From JBHIYN01 sp041984235 (GTDB taxonomy: Bacteria; Pseudomonadota; Gammaproteobacteria; Ga0077536), in NCBI GenBank assembly GCA_041984235.1, contig JBHIYN010000025.1:1-49374 (forward strand): DNA of 49,374 bases, written 5' to 3'. Under the pieces are notes generated by a model. That model was given only the letters and a program-made list of their open reading frames with translations. It searched no databases and had not been told where the DNA came from. Shown here one piece after another: positions 33,671 to 42,953 of the stretch (positions are counted from its first letter, which is position 1; each line of letters opens with the position of its first letter). A program made the translations under genes and the position numbers.

Positions 33671-35077
33671 TCAGCGCCCGCCGAGGCCGAGATTACCCGG
33701 CGCGAGTATGCCGCGCGGGTCGAGCGCCTGCTTGATGCGCGCGAGCACCTCCGTGTATTCGGTGAAACGGCGCACCTGTGGTGCCCACTGCTTGCCGGTC
33801 TTGTAAGGTACGCAGCCGGCGGCGATGAGGGCGTCCGCGGCGTCGTCGATCGCCGGAGCTACTGCGTCCCATTGCGTACGCTCGTCGTAGAACGCGAGCA
33901 CGCCACCGTGCAGGCCGCGGCGGCACATGACCGTGGCACCGCCCCAGACGAAGGCGCCGTGGCGCGTGCGCAGGGCGGCGACGGCATCGGTAAAGCTGGC
34001 CAGGCGATCGCAGGGGAGCGAGCTCATGAGGATGGCGCAGCGCGACGGCACGAAGTAGCCGGCGAAGCTGTACCAGAACGTCTCGTCGAAGCGCAGGCGG
34101 CGGAAATACGCCCGGTCGAAGGCCGCGAACTCGCCGCCGTCGTGGTGGACGGCAAGCTCGATCAGCCGCGCGCGATCGGCGGCGACGGTCTCGGCGTCGC
34201 CGCCGAGCTCCATCGCCATGCAGAAACCCGGGCAGCTCTCGGCGTCGAAGTCCGGATCGGCAGCGAGCACCCGGGCGCGCACGGAGCCGCCTTCGTAACC
34301 CGCCGCGTACCACACGTTGCGGGTCAGCTCGCCGGCTTGTACCGCGGCGGCGAAGGCACCCGCACGCGCAGCGTCGGGCAGCCCGAGGCAGACGGTCTCG
34401 CGCATGGCCGGCGCGGGAAAGAGCCACAGCGCGATCGCGGTGACGACACCGAAGCTCGCATCGGCGCCGAGGAAGAGGCCCGTCAGATCGGGGCCGATGC
34501 AGTAGCGCTGGAAGAATCCCGCGCCGTCGCACGCGGCGCTGCCGGTGCGCAGCCGCGTACCGTCGGCGAGCACGACCTCGACCCCCGCGACAGTGTCGCC
34601 CATGCTCTGGTGGCGCGGCGAGCCGGTGCCGAGCGCGTGCGCCGACACCGCGCCTCCCACCGTCGCCGTGGGGCCGGTCGAGGGTACGATGCCGACCGTC
34701 TGTCCGTGTGGCGCGAGATGCGCGAGCAGGGCGCCGAAGCGTATGCCGGGTTCGACCACCACCACGCCGCGGTCGAGGTCGAGCTCGAGGACGCGGTCCA
34801 TGCCCGCGGTGTCGACGACCAGGCCGCCGGCATGGGGGTTGACGCCGCCGGCATACATGCTGCCCCCGCCGCGCACGTAGACCGGCGTGCGTTCGTCGTA
34901 CGCGGCGGCGAGCGCCGTCTGCACTTCTTCGGTCGAACGGGGGCGTATCGCGAGATCGGCATCGCCCGGCCGTACCACCGAGCAGTCGCGCTGGTAGCCG
35001 AGCAGGTCGCAGGCGTCGGTGAAGACCACGCTGCCGGACAGGCGTGACGCGAGCTCGGTCGGGCCGCCGCTGCTCAC
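33671..35077 (-). CDS. FAD-binding oxidase/dehydrogenase of the GlcD/D-lactate dehydrogenase type, 468 aa
   Basis: A PCMH-type FAD enzyme that oxidises 2-hydroxy acids or similar alcohols. The FAD domain shows RPRSTEEVQTAL, VYVRGGGSMYAGG, VVVEPGIRFGALLAHL and GPTATVGGAVSAHALG. The C terminus ends in the family pattern ARIKQALDPRGILAPGNLG. The GTG at 35077 overlaps the stop of the Fe-S gene (GTGA), so the two are co-translated. With the two-cluster Fe-S partner it should form a GlcDF or LldEF-like dehydrogenase passing electrons to the quinone pool. The substrate is not evident. Confidence 0.87.
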   Translation of the reverse strand: MSSGGPTELASRLSGSVVFTDACDLLGYQRDCSVVRPGDADLAIRPRSTEEVQTALAAAYDERTPVYVRGGGSMYAGGVNPHAGGLVVDTAGMDRVLELDLDRGVVVVEPGIRFGALLAHLAPHGQTVGIVPSTGPTATVGGAVSAHALGTGSPRHQSMGDTVAGVEVVLADGTRLRTGSAACDGAGFFQRYCIGPDLTGLFLGADASFGVVTAIALWLFPAPAMRETVCLGLPDAARAGAFAAAVQAGELTRNVWYAAGYEGGSVRARVLAADPDFDAESCPGFCMAMELGGDAETVAADRARLIELAVHHDGGEFAAFDRAYFRRLRFDETFWYSFAGYFVPSRCAILMSSLPCDRLASFTDAVAALRTRHGAFVWGGATVMCRRGLHGGVLAFYDERTQWDAVAPAIDDAADALIAAGCVPYKTGKQWAPQVRRFTEYTEVLARIKQALDPRGILAPGNLGLGGR

Positions 35078-36219
35078 GCCGCGTCTTCCGCGCGAAGCTC
35101 GAACGTTCGCGCGAGAAACTCGACCAGGCCCGCGACGGGCGTATCCGGTGACGCCGCCTCGACGTGGGCCGCGCAGCGCGGATCGAGCGCGACGACCGGT
35201 GCGCCGGCGAGCCCGGCGACGCGACCACGTGCCATGCTGAGCGCGGCCTCGGGCTGCATTGCGGGCAACGCGCCACCGGCGCCGCAGCACAGCACGTGTA
35301 CATTGGGATAGCGGTCGTTCAGCACGCGTATGCCGAGCCGTTCGAGCAGGGCACGGACGTCGCGTTCGTCCGGCGGCGCGGGCACGCCGGGGCGCGGCTT
35401 GAGCTGGCAGCTCTCGAACAGGTAAACATCGCGCGCTGCCGCGCCGGCGCGTGCGCGCAGCGTGATCCGGCCTGCATCGATGCGCGCGATCAGCCACGCG
35501 GGCAGCGACAGCGTTGCCGCCGCCGCCGCACCGAGCGAGGCGAGACACTCGTAGCCGAGCACGACGGTCGGTTCGTCGCCGGCGAGTTCGGCGGCCGTGG
35601 CAGCCGCCCAGGCGCGCCCCCGGGGCGCGTCGCCGAGGGCGCCGAGCACGGCGCCGCAGCAGCGTTCCGGCCCGCCGCGCCAGTCGACGTCGATCCCGGC
35701 ATCGGCAAGCCACCCGGCCAGCGCGCGGGCCTCGCTGCTGGCGCTGCAACCGGCGAACACGGACAGCGTCGTGCCGCCGGTCACCGGTGCCTGTTCGAAG
35801 GCCGACTCGCGCCGATGTTCGCCACGCTCGAGAACGCCACGGCGCGCGCGCTCGACCGGCTCCGGCAGGCGCTCGGCCGCAGTCAGGGCCTCGCGCAGCG
35901 ATTGCCCGATGGCGGCCGGGTGCAGTCCGATCGGACACAGGGTCTCGCAGTTGCCGCAGCCGGTACAGGTGAACACGCGTTCGGCCACCGCTTCCACTGC
36001 CAGCGGCCGCCCCTCGTGCAGGGCGCGCGCGATGTCGATGAAGCCACGCCCCGAGTAACCGGGGGCCGGTGAGTGGTGCTCGAGGGTCGCGCACACGTGC
36101 GCGATCCCGCGTTCCGCCCACACCGCGTCGACGCAGTAGTTGCACGAGGCGCAATGATAGAGGTCCTCACCGTATTGCTCGACGAACGACGCCGGCAGGG
36201 TAAAGGCCGGCGTGCTCAC
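35074..36219 (-). CDS. Fe-S oxidoreductase with two 4Fe-4S clusters and CCG domains (GlpC/GlcF type), 381 aa
   Basis: The electron-transfer partner of the FAD oxidase. Two [4Fe-4S] motifs are visible: C23, C26, C29 with C43 (CASCNYC), and C85, C88, C91, C95 (CTGCGNCETLCP). CCG-type cysteine domains follow, marked by ERCCGAV and VLCCGAGGALP. This layout is shared by GlpC, GlcF, LutA and heterodisulfide reductase B/D subunits. It is first in a two-gene operon. The first spacing (C29 to C43) is longer than a classic ferredoxin motif, so occupation of the first cluster is less certain. Confidence 0.87.
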   Translation of the reverse strand: MSTPAFTLPASFVEQYGEDLYHCASCNYCVDAVWAERGIAHVCATLEHHSPAPGYSGRGFIDIARALHEGRPLAVEAVAERVFTCTGCGNCETLCPIGLHPAAIGQSLREALTAAERLPEPVERARRGVLERGEHRRESAFEQAPVTGGTTLSVFAGCSASSEARALAGWLADAGIDVDWRGGPERCCGAVLGALGDAPRGRAWAAATAAELAGDEPTVVLGYECLASLGAAAAATLSLPAWLIARIDAGRITLRARAGAAARDVYLFESCQLKPRPGVPAPPDERDVRALLERLGIRVLNDRYPNVHVLCCGAGGALPAMQPEAALSMARGRVAGLAGAPVVALDPRCAAHVEAASPDTPVAGLVEFLARTFELRAEDAA

Positions 36220-36464
36220 CGGCGGCGCTCCGATCCGGTATCCATGCGTTCCGGCGGCAGCGTGCGCGTCAACGCGATCGGGTATTTGCGGGCAGGGACA
36301 GGTGTGTTTCGGATCCCCATTGCATCCTCGGCTCCTGGCTGGTGCCCGCGCGTCGGCGTCGCGGAGCGCGGCGTCGTCGGACGGACCTTCTATCGTTATG
36401 ATAACCCCGTCAGCGTGAGCGGGCAGTGCCGCCGTTGTTCAGCGTTTTCCCGGGAGGAGTTTGA

Positions 36465-37343
36465 ATGAAGCCCATCCGATCGTTTCTGTTCGTACCCGCG
36501 CACCGGGAAAAGTGGGTTGCCAGGATCCCCGAATTCGGTGCCGATGCCGTGATCCTCGATCTCGAGGACAGCGTGCCGATCGACCTCAAGCCGGCCGCGC
36601 GGGCGATTGCGGGCGCTGCCATGGCCGAATTGGCGGCAGCCGGCCAGCGCATCTACGTGCGGGTCAATCCCACCCCCTACATCTACGATCTGGAGGATCT
36701 GCATGCCGTGGTCCAGGACGGCTGCGAGGGGCTGGTACTGTCGAAGACCAGCGGGCCGCAGGGCGTGGCAACCCTCGACGCGCTGGTGTCCGACATCGAG
36801 CTCCGCGCCGGTATCAGCGTCGGGCATACCCGGTTCGTGCCGGTGCTGGAGTCGGCGCGCGCGATCCAGCTCGCCTTCGAGATCGCCGAACACCCGCGCG
36901 TGCTGACGTTGTGCGCGGCCTCGGCTCGCAACGGCGATGTCGCGCGCGCGATGGGTTTCGAGTGGACCGAGGCCGGACTCGAGAGCCTCTACCTCAAGTC
37001 GCGCGCCGTACTTGCTGTGCGCGCCGCCGGCAAGAGCTGCCCGATTGGCGGCCTGTGGCAGGACGTGCACGACCTCGAAGGCCTGCGCCGTTACTGCCGG
37101 TTCCACCGCCAGCTCGGCTTCAAGGGCGAAATGATCCTGCATCCGTCGAACGTCGCCATCGCGAACGAAGTGTTCACGCCCGAGGAAGCCGAACTGGCTT
37201 ATTACCGCGGCATGATCGATGCGTTCGAGGCGGCCGAACACGAGGGCCGGGCGGCAATCGTCTACGAAGGCGAGCACATCGACTACGCCCACGTCGCCAC
37301 CGCGCGCGAAGTGCTGGCGATGGCGCGCGAGCTGGCGAGATGA
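36465..37343 (+). CDS. CitE/HpcH-HpaI family lyase, 292 aa
   Basis: A TIM-barrel enzyme of the citrate lyase beta-like group, which makes or cleaves 3-hydroxy- or malyl-type CoA esters with Mg2+. Features are the RSFLFVPAHREKWV start, LDLEDSVP with acidic Mg-binding residues, YVRVNP and VPVLESARAIQLAFEIA with the second metal-binding Glu, and a GEMILHPSNVAIANEVFTPE end with the typical HPSQ/N element. GGGAGGAG lies 6 bases before the ATG. The gene stands alone between divergent and convergent neighbours. It could handle a 3-carbon or malyl-CoA product of ring degradation. Confidence 0.88.
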   Translation: MKPIRSFLFVPAHREKWVARIPEFGADAVILDLEDSVPIDLKPAARAIAGAAMAELAAAGQRIYVRVNPTPYIYDLEDLHAVVQDGCEGLVLSKTSGPQGVATLDALVSDIELRAGISVGHTRFVPVLESARAIQLAFEIAEHPRVLTLCAASARNGDVARAMGFEWTEAGLESLYLKSRAVLAVRAAGKSCPIGGLWQDVHDLEGLRRYCRFHRQLGFKGEMILHPSNVAIANEVFTPEEAELAYYRGMIDAFEAAEHEGRAAIVYEGEHIDYAHVATAREVLAMARELAR

Positions 37344-37391
37344 GGTTGAGCCCGGTGTTGGTTGGCCGTTCTCGCGGATCGCGGCGCGCGC

Positions 37392-38513
37392 TCACGCCAT
37401 CGTGCTAATTGCTCTTCGAAACCGCGCGAGGGCCAGACTGAACAGCGCGGTTCCGATCGCCACGATCGCGAGAAGCTGCGGCCAGACGACGGTGAAGCCC
37501 GCGCCGCGGTACAGGATCGCCTGGGACAGGCTGACGAAATGTGTGTTGGGCGCGGCGAGCATGATGTACTGGACAGCCTCCGGCATGCTCTCGCGCGGTG
37601 TGGTGCCTCCGGAAAGCATCTGCAGCGGCAGCAGCACCAGCATCAGGAGCAACGCGAACTGGGGCATGGAGCGCGCAACAGTGCCGAGGAAGATGCCCAT
37701 CGAGGTGGTCGCGAACAGATGCAGTGCCGCGCCGGCCAGGAACAGCGTCAGCGATCCCTGGATCGGCACCGACAACGCGCCCTGCACCACGGCAGTGAGC
37801 GCGAAGGCGGTGGCGGCAAGGACGACCAGCCCCATCGCCCACACCTTGCTGGTCATGATCTCGAATGGCGTCACCGGCATCACCAACAGGTGCTCGACCG
37901 TGCCGTGTTCGCGCTCGCGGATCAGGGCGGCACCCGTCAGGACGATGGCGAGCATGGTCACGTTGTTGATGACCTGCATGATGGCGCCGAACCAGGACTT
38001 GTCGAGCTCGGGATTGAAGCGCACCCTGAGCGCCAGATCGACCGGCAGTTCGCGGACCTCTCGATAGCGCTGCGCGAAGACGCGGACTTCATCGCCGACG
38101 ATCGTCTGGATATAGCCGCTGCCGGTGAAGGCCTGGCTCATGCGCGTGGCATCGACGTTGAGCTGAACCGTCGGCTGGCGCCCGGCCAGCAGGTCACTCT
38201 GGAAGTTGGGCGGGATGTCAAGCGCGAAGGTGTCGAGCCCGGCATCCATGCGGGCATCCATGTCGGCCTGGTCGATTACCTCGGGGGGCAGGAAATAGGG
38301 TGGGTAAAAGGCGCTGATTATGCGCCACGACAGGGGCGAGCGATCCTCGTTCACCACCGCGATCGGCGCCTTGTTGAGGGTCTCCGGCATGGCCGTGGCT
38401 GCCGTGTAGACGGAAACGGTGAAGGCATAGACGATCAGCACCAGCATGATCGGGTCGCGGGTGAGGCTGCGCAGTTCCTTGATGCCGAGATGGAAACTAT
38501 TGGCGAGGCGCAT
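37392..38513 (-). CDS. yhhJ: ABC-2 type transporter permease, YhhJ-like, 373 aa
   Basis: An inner-membrane ABC-2 permease. A first membrane helix (residues about 20-40) precedes a large periplasmic domain and a cluster of hydrophobic helices from about 170 to 365, with IREREHGTVEHLLVMPVTPFEIMTSKVWAMG and FFLGTVARSMPQFALL-like blocks. The sequence follows E. coli YhhJ. It is the last gene of a three-gene operon (YhiI, RbbA and YhhJ types) and lies 3 bp after the ATPase gene. It should export a hydrophobic or membrane-associated compound. The symbol is by family resemblance. Confidence 0.87.
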   Translation of the reverse strand: MRLANSFHLGIKELRSLTRDPIMLVLIVYAFTVSVYTAATAMPETLNKAPIAVVNEDRSPLSWRIISAFYPPYFLPPEVIDQADMDARMDAGLDTFALDIPPNFQSDLLAGRQPTVQLNVDATRMSQAFTGSGYIQTIVGDEVRVFAQRYREVRELPVDLALRVRFNPELDKSWFGAIMQVINNVTMLAIVLTGAALIREREHGTVEHLLVMPVTPFEIMTSKVWAMGLVVLAATAFALTAVVQGALSVPIQGSLTLFLAGAALHLFATTSMGIFLGTVARSMPQFALLLMLVLLPLQMLSGGTTPRESMPEAVQYIMLAAPNTHFVSLSQAILYRGAGFTVVWPQLLAIVAIGTALFSLALARFRRAISTMA

Positions 38514-38516
38514 GAA

Positions 38517-41261
38517 CTACCGCTCCTGTTTTTTCAGCAGCGCCGCGGACAGCCCGATCAGAGCCGGAACAGCGAGCGCCAGCGGCAGGAAGGCGGCGTG
38601 CAGATCGGAGAAGTTCAGGGCTTTGGAGAAGGTGCCGCGCGCGATGGTCAGGAAGTGCGTGGTCGGATAGACCTCGCCGATCAGCCGGCCCATCCCTTCG
38701 AGGGAGGACACCGGGTCGATCATGCCCGAGAAGTTCGCCGCAGGCAGGATGGTAAGCACCGCCGTGCCGAAGATCGCCGCGACCTGGCTGCGCATGAAGG
38801 TGGAGATGAGCAGCCCCACGGCCGTGGCGGCGCCGACATAGAGCAGCGCGCCCACAGCGAGCGTCAGGAAACTGCCCTTCAGCGGTACCCCGAAGACGGT
38901 CACCGCAAGCAGCGTGAGCAGCAGGAAGCTCAGGAAGGACAGCACCACATAGGGCAGTTGCTTGCCGAGCAGAAACTCAAGCCGTGTGGTCGGCGTCACA
39001 TAGAAGTTGGTGATCGAGCCGAGCTCCTTTTCCCGCACTACGCTGAGCGCGGCGAGCATGGCCGGGATCAGCATGAGCAGCAGCGGGATCACTGCCGGCA
39101 CCATGGCGACCAGGCTCTTGACGTCCGGGTTGTAGCGGAAGCGGGTTTCGACGTTCGCCAGGTTCGCCAAAGCATCTCCATAGCCGGCTTCCCGCGCCTT
39201 GGTGGCGAGCCAGTGGGCGTGCATGCCCTGCACGTAGCCGCGGACGGTCTCTGCCCGCGTCGGCATGGCGCCGTCGATCCAGGCGCCGATCTCGACCCGC
39301 CGGCCGCGGGCAATGTCGCGCGCGAAACCGGTCGGAATCTCGATCGCCACACTGAGGTCGCCTTCGCGCATCCGCCGGTCGAGATCGGCATAGTTCGCGA
39401 TGGGTGCACGTTCGATGAAGTATCGTGAGCCGGCGAGGTTGAGCGTGTAGTCGCGGCTGACGGTGGTCTGGTCGCGGTCCAGGACCGCGAAGGTGAGGTC
39501 CTCGACGTCGAGGCTGATGCCGTAGCCCATCACGAACATCAGGATCACGCTGCCGAGCAGCGCCAGCGTCAGCCGGATGGGATCGCGGCGCAGCTCCAGT
39601 CCTTCGCGCCGCGCATAGCTGAGCATGCGCCGGGAGTCGAAGAACCGCCACCAGCCCTGCGTTTCGACATGGCTGGCCGACGTGTCGACCGAATCGAGCG
39701 AAGTCGTCACGCCCGGTTGCCTTGGCTCTGCCGCGCCCTCCGCGGCGGCATCCTCCAGATAGGCGACAAAAGCCTCTTCGAGGCTGTCCACCCCGCGTGT
39801 GCGTGCCAAGGCGGCGGGCGCGTCGGTCACCAGCACCTTGCCCGCATGCATCAGCGAGATGCGGTCGCAACGCTCCGCCTCGTTCATGAAGTGAGTGGAT
39901 ATGAAGATGGTCACGCCGTCTCGTCGCGACAGCTCGACCAGCATGCGCCAGAAAGCGTCGCGCGCCACGGGGTCGACGCCCGAGGTCGGCTCGTCGAGGA
40001 TCAGTATCTCGGGCTTGTGGATCATGGCCACCGCCAAGGAAAGGCGCTGCCGGAGCCCGAGGGGCAACCGGCCCGGCAGACTGTCCACTACGGCGGCCAG
40101 AGCGAAGCGCTCGACCATTTCGTCCACGCGCCCTGGGATCTCGGCGGCGGGCACATGGAACAGCCGGGCGTGCAGCTCCAAGTTCTGCCGCACCGTAAGC
40201 TCGGTATAGAGAGAAAAGAACTGCGACATGTAGCCAACACGGCGGCGGGTGGTGAGGTCGTGCGGGTCTACCTCGCGCCCGAACAGCCAGGCGCGGCCTT
40301 CGCTCGGTGCCAGAAGACCGGTCAGCATCTTCATGGTCGTGGTCTTGCCGCAGCCATTGGATCCGAGGAAGCCGAAGATCTCGCCCCGTTGAACGCGCAG
40401 GTTCACGCGGTCTACCGCCGTGAAGGCGCCGAAGCGCATGGTCAGGTCCCGCGCCTTGATTGCGGTCGCGCCATCGTCTTGCGACCGCGGCGGGATCTCG
40501 ACCGCCCGATAATCACGGCGCTCGTGTTCCGGCAACAGCCGGATGAAAGCGGACTCCAGTGAATCGGTTCCGGTGCTCTGCAACAACTGCCGCGGCGTGT
40601 CACTTGCGAGTACCCGCCCACCGTCCATCGCCGCCAGCCAGTCGAAGCGTGCTGCCTCGTCCATGTAGGCGGTCGCCACCAGCACGCTCATGTCGGGCCG
40701 GGACTGGCGGATGTCGGCGATCAGTTCCCAGAACTGGCGCCGCGAAAGTGGGTCGACGCCGGTCGTGGGCTCGTCGAGAATGAGCAGATCAGGATCGTGG
40801 ATCAGCGCACAGCACAGGCCGAGCTTCTGTTTCATGCCGCCCGAGAGCTTGCCCGCGGCGCGGTCGACGAACGACTCCAGGCCGGTAGCCCGCGTCAGCG
40901 CCGCGATGCGGCGCGCCCGCTCGCCGCCGTCGTGCCCGAACAGGCGCCCGAAGAAATCGACGTTCTCACGCACGGACAGCGTCGGATAAAGGTTGCCTCC
41001 CAGACCCTGCGGCATATAAGCGATGCGCGGGCCGACCCTGCGGCGGTGACGCGCATCGGCCAAGTCGCCACCGAGCACCTCGACCTGTCCCCCCTGGACC
41101 GCGCGGGCGCCCGCAATCAGCGCCAGCAGGCTTGATTTGCCGACCCCGTCCGGTCCGATCAGCCCGGCTACGCGCCCCGCGGGGATATCGAGCTCGACGC
41201 CTTCGAGCGCGTACACGCCGCCGTAGCGCAGGGTTACCTCATGCAGCCTGGCTACCGACAC
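38517..41261 (-). CDS. rbbA: RbbA-type fused ABC transporter: two ATPase domains plus permease, 914 aa
   Basis: Two nucleotide-binding domains are fused to an ABC-2 membrane domain. The first has Walker A GPDGVGKSS (36-44), signature KLSGGMKQK and Walker B LLILDEPTTGVDP. The second has Walker A GSNGCGKTT, a degenerate signature LPLGLRQR and Walker B ILILDEPTSGVDP. The permease with several helices fills about 570-905. Length and order match E. coli RbbA/YhiH (911 aa), reported as a ribosome-associated ATPase but encoded in a transport operon. The start is a GTG with no strong ribosome-binding site. It lies 30 bp after the membrane-fusion gene, so export is the likely job here. Confidence 0.9.
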   Translation of the reverse strand: MSVARLHEVTLRYGGVYALEGVELDIPAGRVAGLIGPDGVGKSSLLALIAGARAVQGGQVEVLGGDLADARHRRRVGPRIAYMPQGLGGNLYPTLSVRENVDFFGRLFGHDGGERARRIAALTRATGLESFVDRAAGKLSGGMKQKLGLCCALIHDPDLLILDEPTTGVDPLSRRQFWELIADIRQSRPDMSVLVATAYMDEAARFDWLAAMDGGRVLASDTPRQLLQSTGTDSLESAFIRLLPEHERRDYRAVEIPPRSQDDGATAIKARDLTMRFGAFTAVDRVNLRVQRGEIFGFLGSNGCGKTTTMKMLTGLLAPSEGRAWLFGREVDPHDLTTRRRVGYMSQFFSLYTELTVRQNLELHARLFHVPAAEIPGRVDEMVERFALAAVVDSLPGRLPLGLRQRLSLAVAMIHKPEILILDEPTSGVDPVARDAFWRMLVELSRRDGVTIFISTHFMNEAERCDRISLMHAGKVLVTDAPAALARTRGVDSLEEAFVAYLEDAAAEGAAEPRQPGVTTSLDSVDTSASHVETQGWWRFFDSRRMLSYARREGLELRRDPIRLTLALLGSVILMFVMGYGISLDVEDLTFAVLDRDQTTVSRDYTLNLAGSRYFIERAPIANYADLDRRMREGDLSVAIEIPTGFARDIARGRRVEIGAWIDGAMPTRAETVRGYVQGMHAHWLATKAREAGYGDALANLANVETRFRYNPDVKSLVAMVPAVIPLLLMLIPAMLAALSVVREKELGSITNFYVTPTTRLEFLLGKQLPYVVLSFLSFLLLTLLAVTVFGVPLKGSFLTLAVGALLYVGAATAVGLLISTFMRSQVAAIFGTAVLTILPAANFSGMIDPVSSLEGMGRLIGEVYPTTHFLTIARGTFSKALNFSDLHAAFLPLALAVPALIGLSAALLKKQER

Positions 41262-41291
41262 TGCCGCGCGCCCCAGTTTGAACGGAACCTG

Positions 41292-42383
41292 TCATGTGCG
41301 TGCGAGCTCATCGCGCGGCAACCTGATCTGCAATGCCGCGGGCCAATCTGCGTGCGGGTCGAGTCGGACATACGCCATGCCGGGCAAGCCCGTCTTGACC
41401 TGCCGGAGGTGTTTCCTGAGCAGATCCGGATCGATGCGCGCCTTGATGCGAAACATCAATTTCTGGCGCTCATCCGCCGTTTCCACCGTCTTGGGCGTGA
41501 ACTGAGCGACGTCCGCGACGAAGGAGACCTCGGCCGGAACGACATACTGAGGTACCGCGTCGAGCACGAGCCGCGCCTCGGCCCCGGCCGCGACCCGCCC
41601 GGCCAGTTCCGTGGCCAGGAAGAATGTCATGTAGACGTCGGTAAGATCGACCATGTTCAGCACCACGCCGCCCGGGGCGAGTACTTCACCGGGTTGGGCG
41701 ACGCGGTACTGGACGCGACCGTCACGCGGCGCCTTCAGCACGCTGTCGTCGATATCGGCCTGAATGCGCTGGAGCGAGGCCTCGGTAGCCTCAATCGCGG
41801 CCTTCGCCGAGATCGTGTTCGATCGCGCCTGGCCGATCGCGGCTCGCGCCGCAGCCGCTTGCGCTTCCGCCGCGCGCACCGCCGCCCGTTTCGCATGGAC
41901 GTCGGCGCGGTCGTCGTCGAGCTGGGCCAGCGAGGCGGCGCCCTGCGGGGCGAGACTCTCGGACCGGGCCAGCCGCTTTTGCGCCGCATCGAGCTCGGCC
42001 TTGCGCTGGCCGATGAGGGCTTCCGCGGCTTGGTGCTCCGCTTCACGCTGGGTCACGAGGCTCAGTGCCGTTTCGACCGCGATACGCGCGCGTTCCAGCG
42101 CTGCCTCCGCCTCCTTGCGTTGGGCCTCGAGTATTGCCGTATCCATTTTCGCGACAGTCTGCCCGCGCTGAACGAAAGCGCCTTCGTCGACATAGACGTC
42201 CTCTACGCGACCGGGGACCTTGGCGGCAACGTCGATCTCCACGGCCTCGATGCGCCCGTTACTGGCGGCGAATCCCTCCGGCAGGCCCTGCGGCCGATAC
42301 TCGAGCCAGACGAAGAACGCGGCGGCGCCGATGAGTCCCGCAACCAGTAATCGGCCTGTAGTTCGGAATAATGGGTTGGTCAC
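41292..42383 (-). CDS. yhiI: HlyD-type membrane fusion protein, YhiI-like, 363 aa
   Basis: A periplasmic adaptor anchored by one N-terminal helix (about residues 10-28). A biotinyl-lipoyl-like domain starts at NGRIEAVEIDVAAKVPGRV. A long coiled coil rich in Ala, Glu, Lys and Arg (about 85-205) and a beta-barrel domain with LKAPRDGRVQYRVAQPGEVL follow. It bridges the inner-membrane ABC proteins encoded downstream to an outer-membrane factor, which is not in the window. The GTG start has GGGAG 8 bases upstream. It is the first gene of the operon. Confidence 0.88.
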   Translation of the reverse strand: MTNPLFRTTGRLLVAGLIGAAAFFVWLEYRPQGLPEGFAASNGRIEAVEIDVAAKVPGRVEDVYVDEGAFVQRGQTVAKMDTAILEAQRKEAEAALERARIAVETALSLVTQREAEHQAAEALIGQRKAELDAAQKRLARSESLAPQGAASLAQLDDDRADVHAKRAAVRAAEAQAAAARAAIGQARSNTISAKAAIEATEASLQRIQADIDDSVLKAPRDGRVQYRVAQPGEVLAPGGVVLNMVDLTDVYMTFFLATELAGRVAAGAEARLVLDAVPQYVVPAEVSFVADVAQFTPKTVETADERQKLMFRIKARIDPDLLRKHLRQVKTGLPGMAYVRLDPHADWPAALQIRLPRDELART

Positions 42384-42617
42384 CGTCTTGCTCCCTTTGT
42401 CTCGATAGTCCTGGAAGTGCGCCGCCTCGCGTGCGGCTCGATTTCACCAGACACGAAACCGGGCCGCCGGTTACTGTATACCGCGCGCACGCTGGTGCGC
42501 TTGCCGTAGGTCAATCGCAACGCCCGCAGCTCTTTCTAAACGCTAGTATTATTTATTTCTCGGCGCAGTAGCTTGGCAATCGTGACGTCAGCCCCAAAAT
42601 CGACGGCCATTTAGACC

Positions 42618-42643
42618 TGGACTAAAGTGGCGTTTCGAGGTCC
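42618..42643. repeat. IS3-family left terminal inverted repeat
   Basis: Begins TGGACTAAAG and ends CGAGGTCC. It pairs with the inverted right end, which reads TGGACTTTGG and then CGAGGTCC, with a one-base gap. Confidence 0.75.
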
Positions 42644-42663
42644 TCGAACACAGGAGAGAGGGC

Positions 42664-42930
42664 ATGAAGCGTTCGAAGTTTTCGGATGAACAGGTGACCT
42701 ACGCGCTGCGCCAGCACGAGGCGGGCACGGCGGCCGGCGAGATCTGCCGGCAGCTCGGGGTGAGCGAGGCGACGTTCTACGCGTGGAAGAAGAAGTACGC
42801 GCATCTGGGCGTGTCGGAGCTGCGTGAGCTACGGCAGTTGCGGGAGGAGAACGGTCGCCTGAAGCGCTTGGTGGCCGATCTGACGCTGGACAAGCAGATC
42901 TTGTCCGACGTCGTTAAAAAAAAGCTCTGA
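42664..42930 (+). CDS. IS3-family OrfA, helix-turn-helix DNA-binding protein, 88 aa
   Basis: The N-terminal half of the IS3 transposase. A helix-turn-helix is visible in GEICRQLGVSEATFYAWKKKY, followed by a leucine-zipper-like stretch (LRELRQLREENGRLKRLVADL) and the family's DKQILSDVVKKK end. AGGAGAGAG precedes the ATG. Translation ends at TGA just after the A-run; about the last ten codons overlap the -1 frame of orfB, the usual arrangement for programmed frameshifting. Confidence 0.92.
   Translation: MKRSKFSDEQVTYALRQHEAGTAAGEICRQLGVSEATFYAWKKKYAHLGVSELRELRQLREENGRLKRLVADLTLDKQILSDVVKKKL
42916..42924 (+). other. Programmed -1 frameshift site of the IS3 element
   Basis: Eight A residues followed by G provide the A-AAA-AAG slippery sequence typical of IS3 elements. 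Slipping back one base here carries orfA into the orfB frame (ALKAAKRRELVDW), giving the OrfAB transposase. The -1 frame is open from just after a TAA at 42915. Confidence 0.8.
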
Positions 42931-42953
42931 AGGCAGCGAAGCGGCGCGAGCTG

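Noticed and set aside
33671..36154. A single 827 codon minus-strand protein covering the FAD oxidase and the Fe-S gene
   Set aside because: Only the last 468 codons look like protein. The upstream part is an Arg-rich shadow of the Fe-S protein gene, whose stop overlaps the GTG at 35077.
37362..39428. 688 codon plus-strand open frame opposite the ABC transporter genes
   Set aside because: Composition is rich in His, Arg, Gln and Asp with no domain, typical of an antisense shadow of GC-rich membrane-protein genes.
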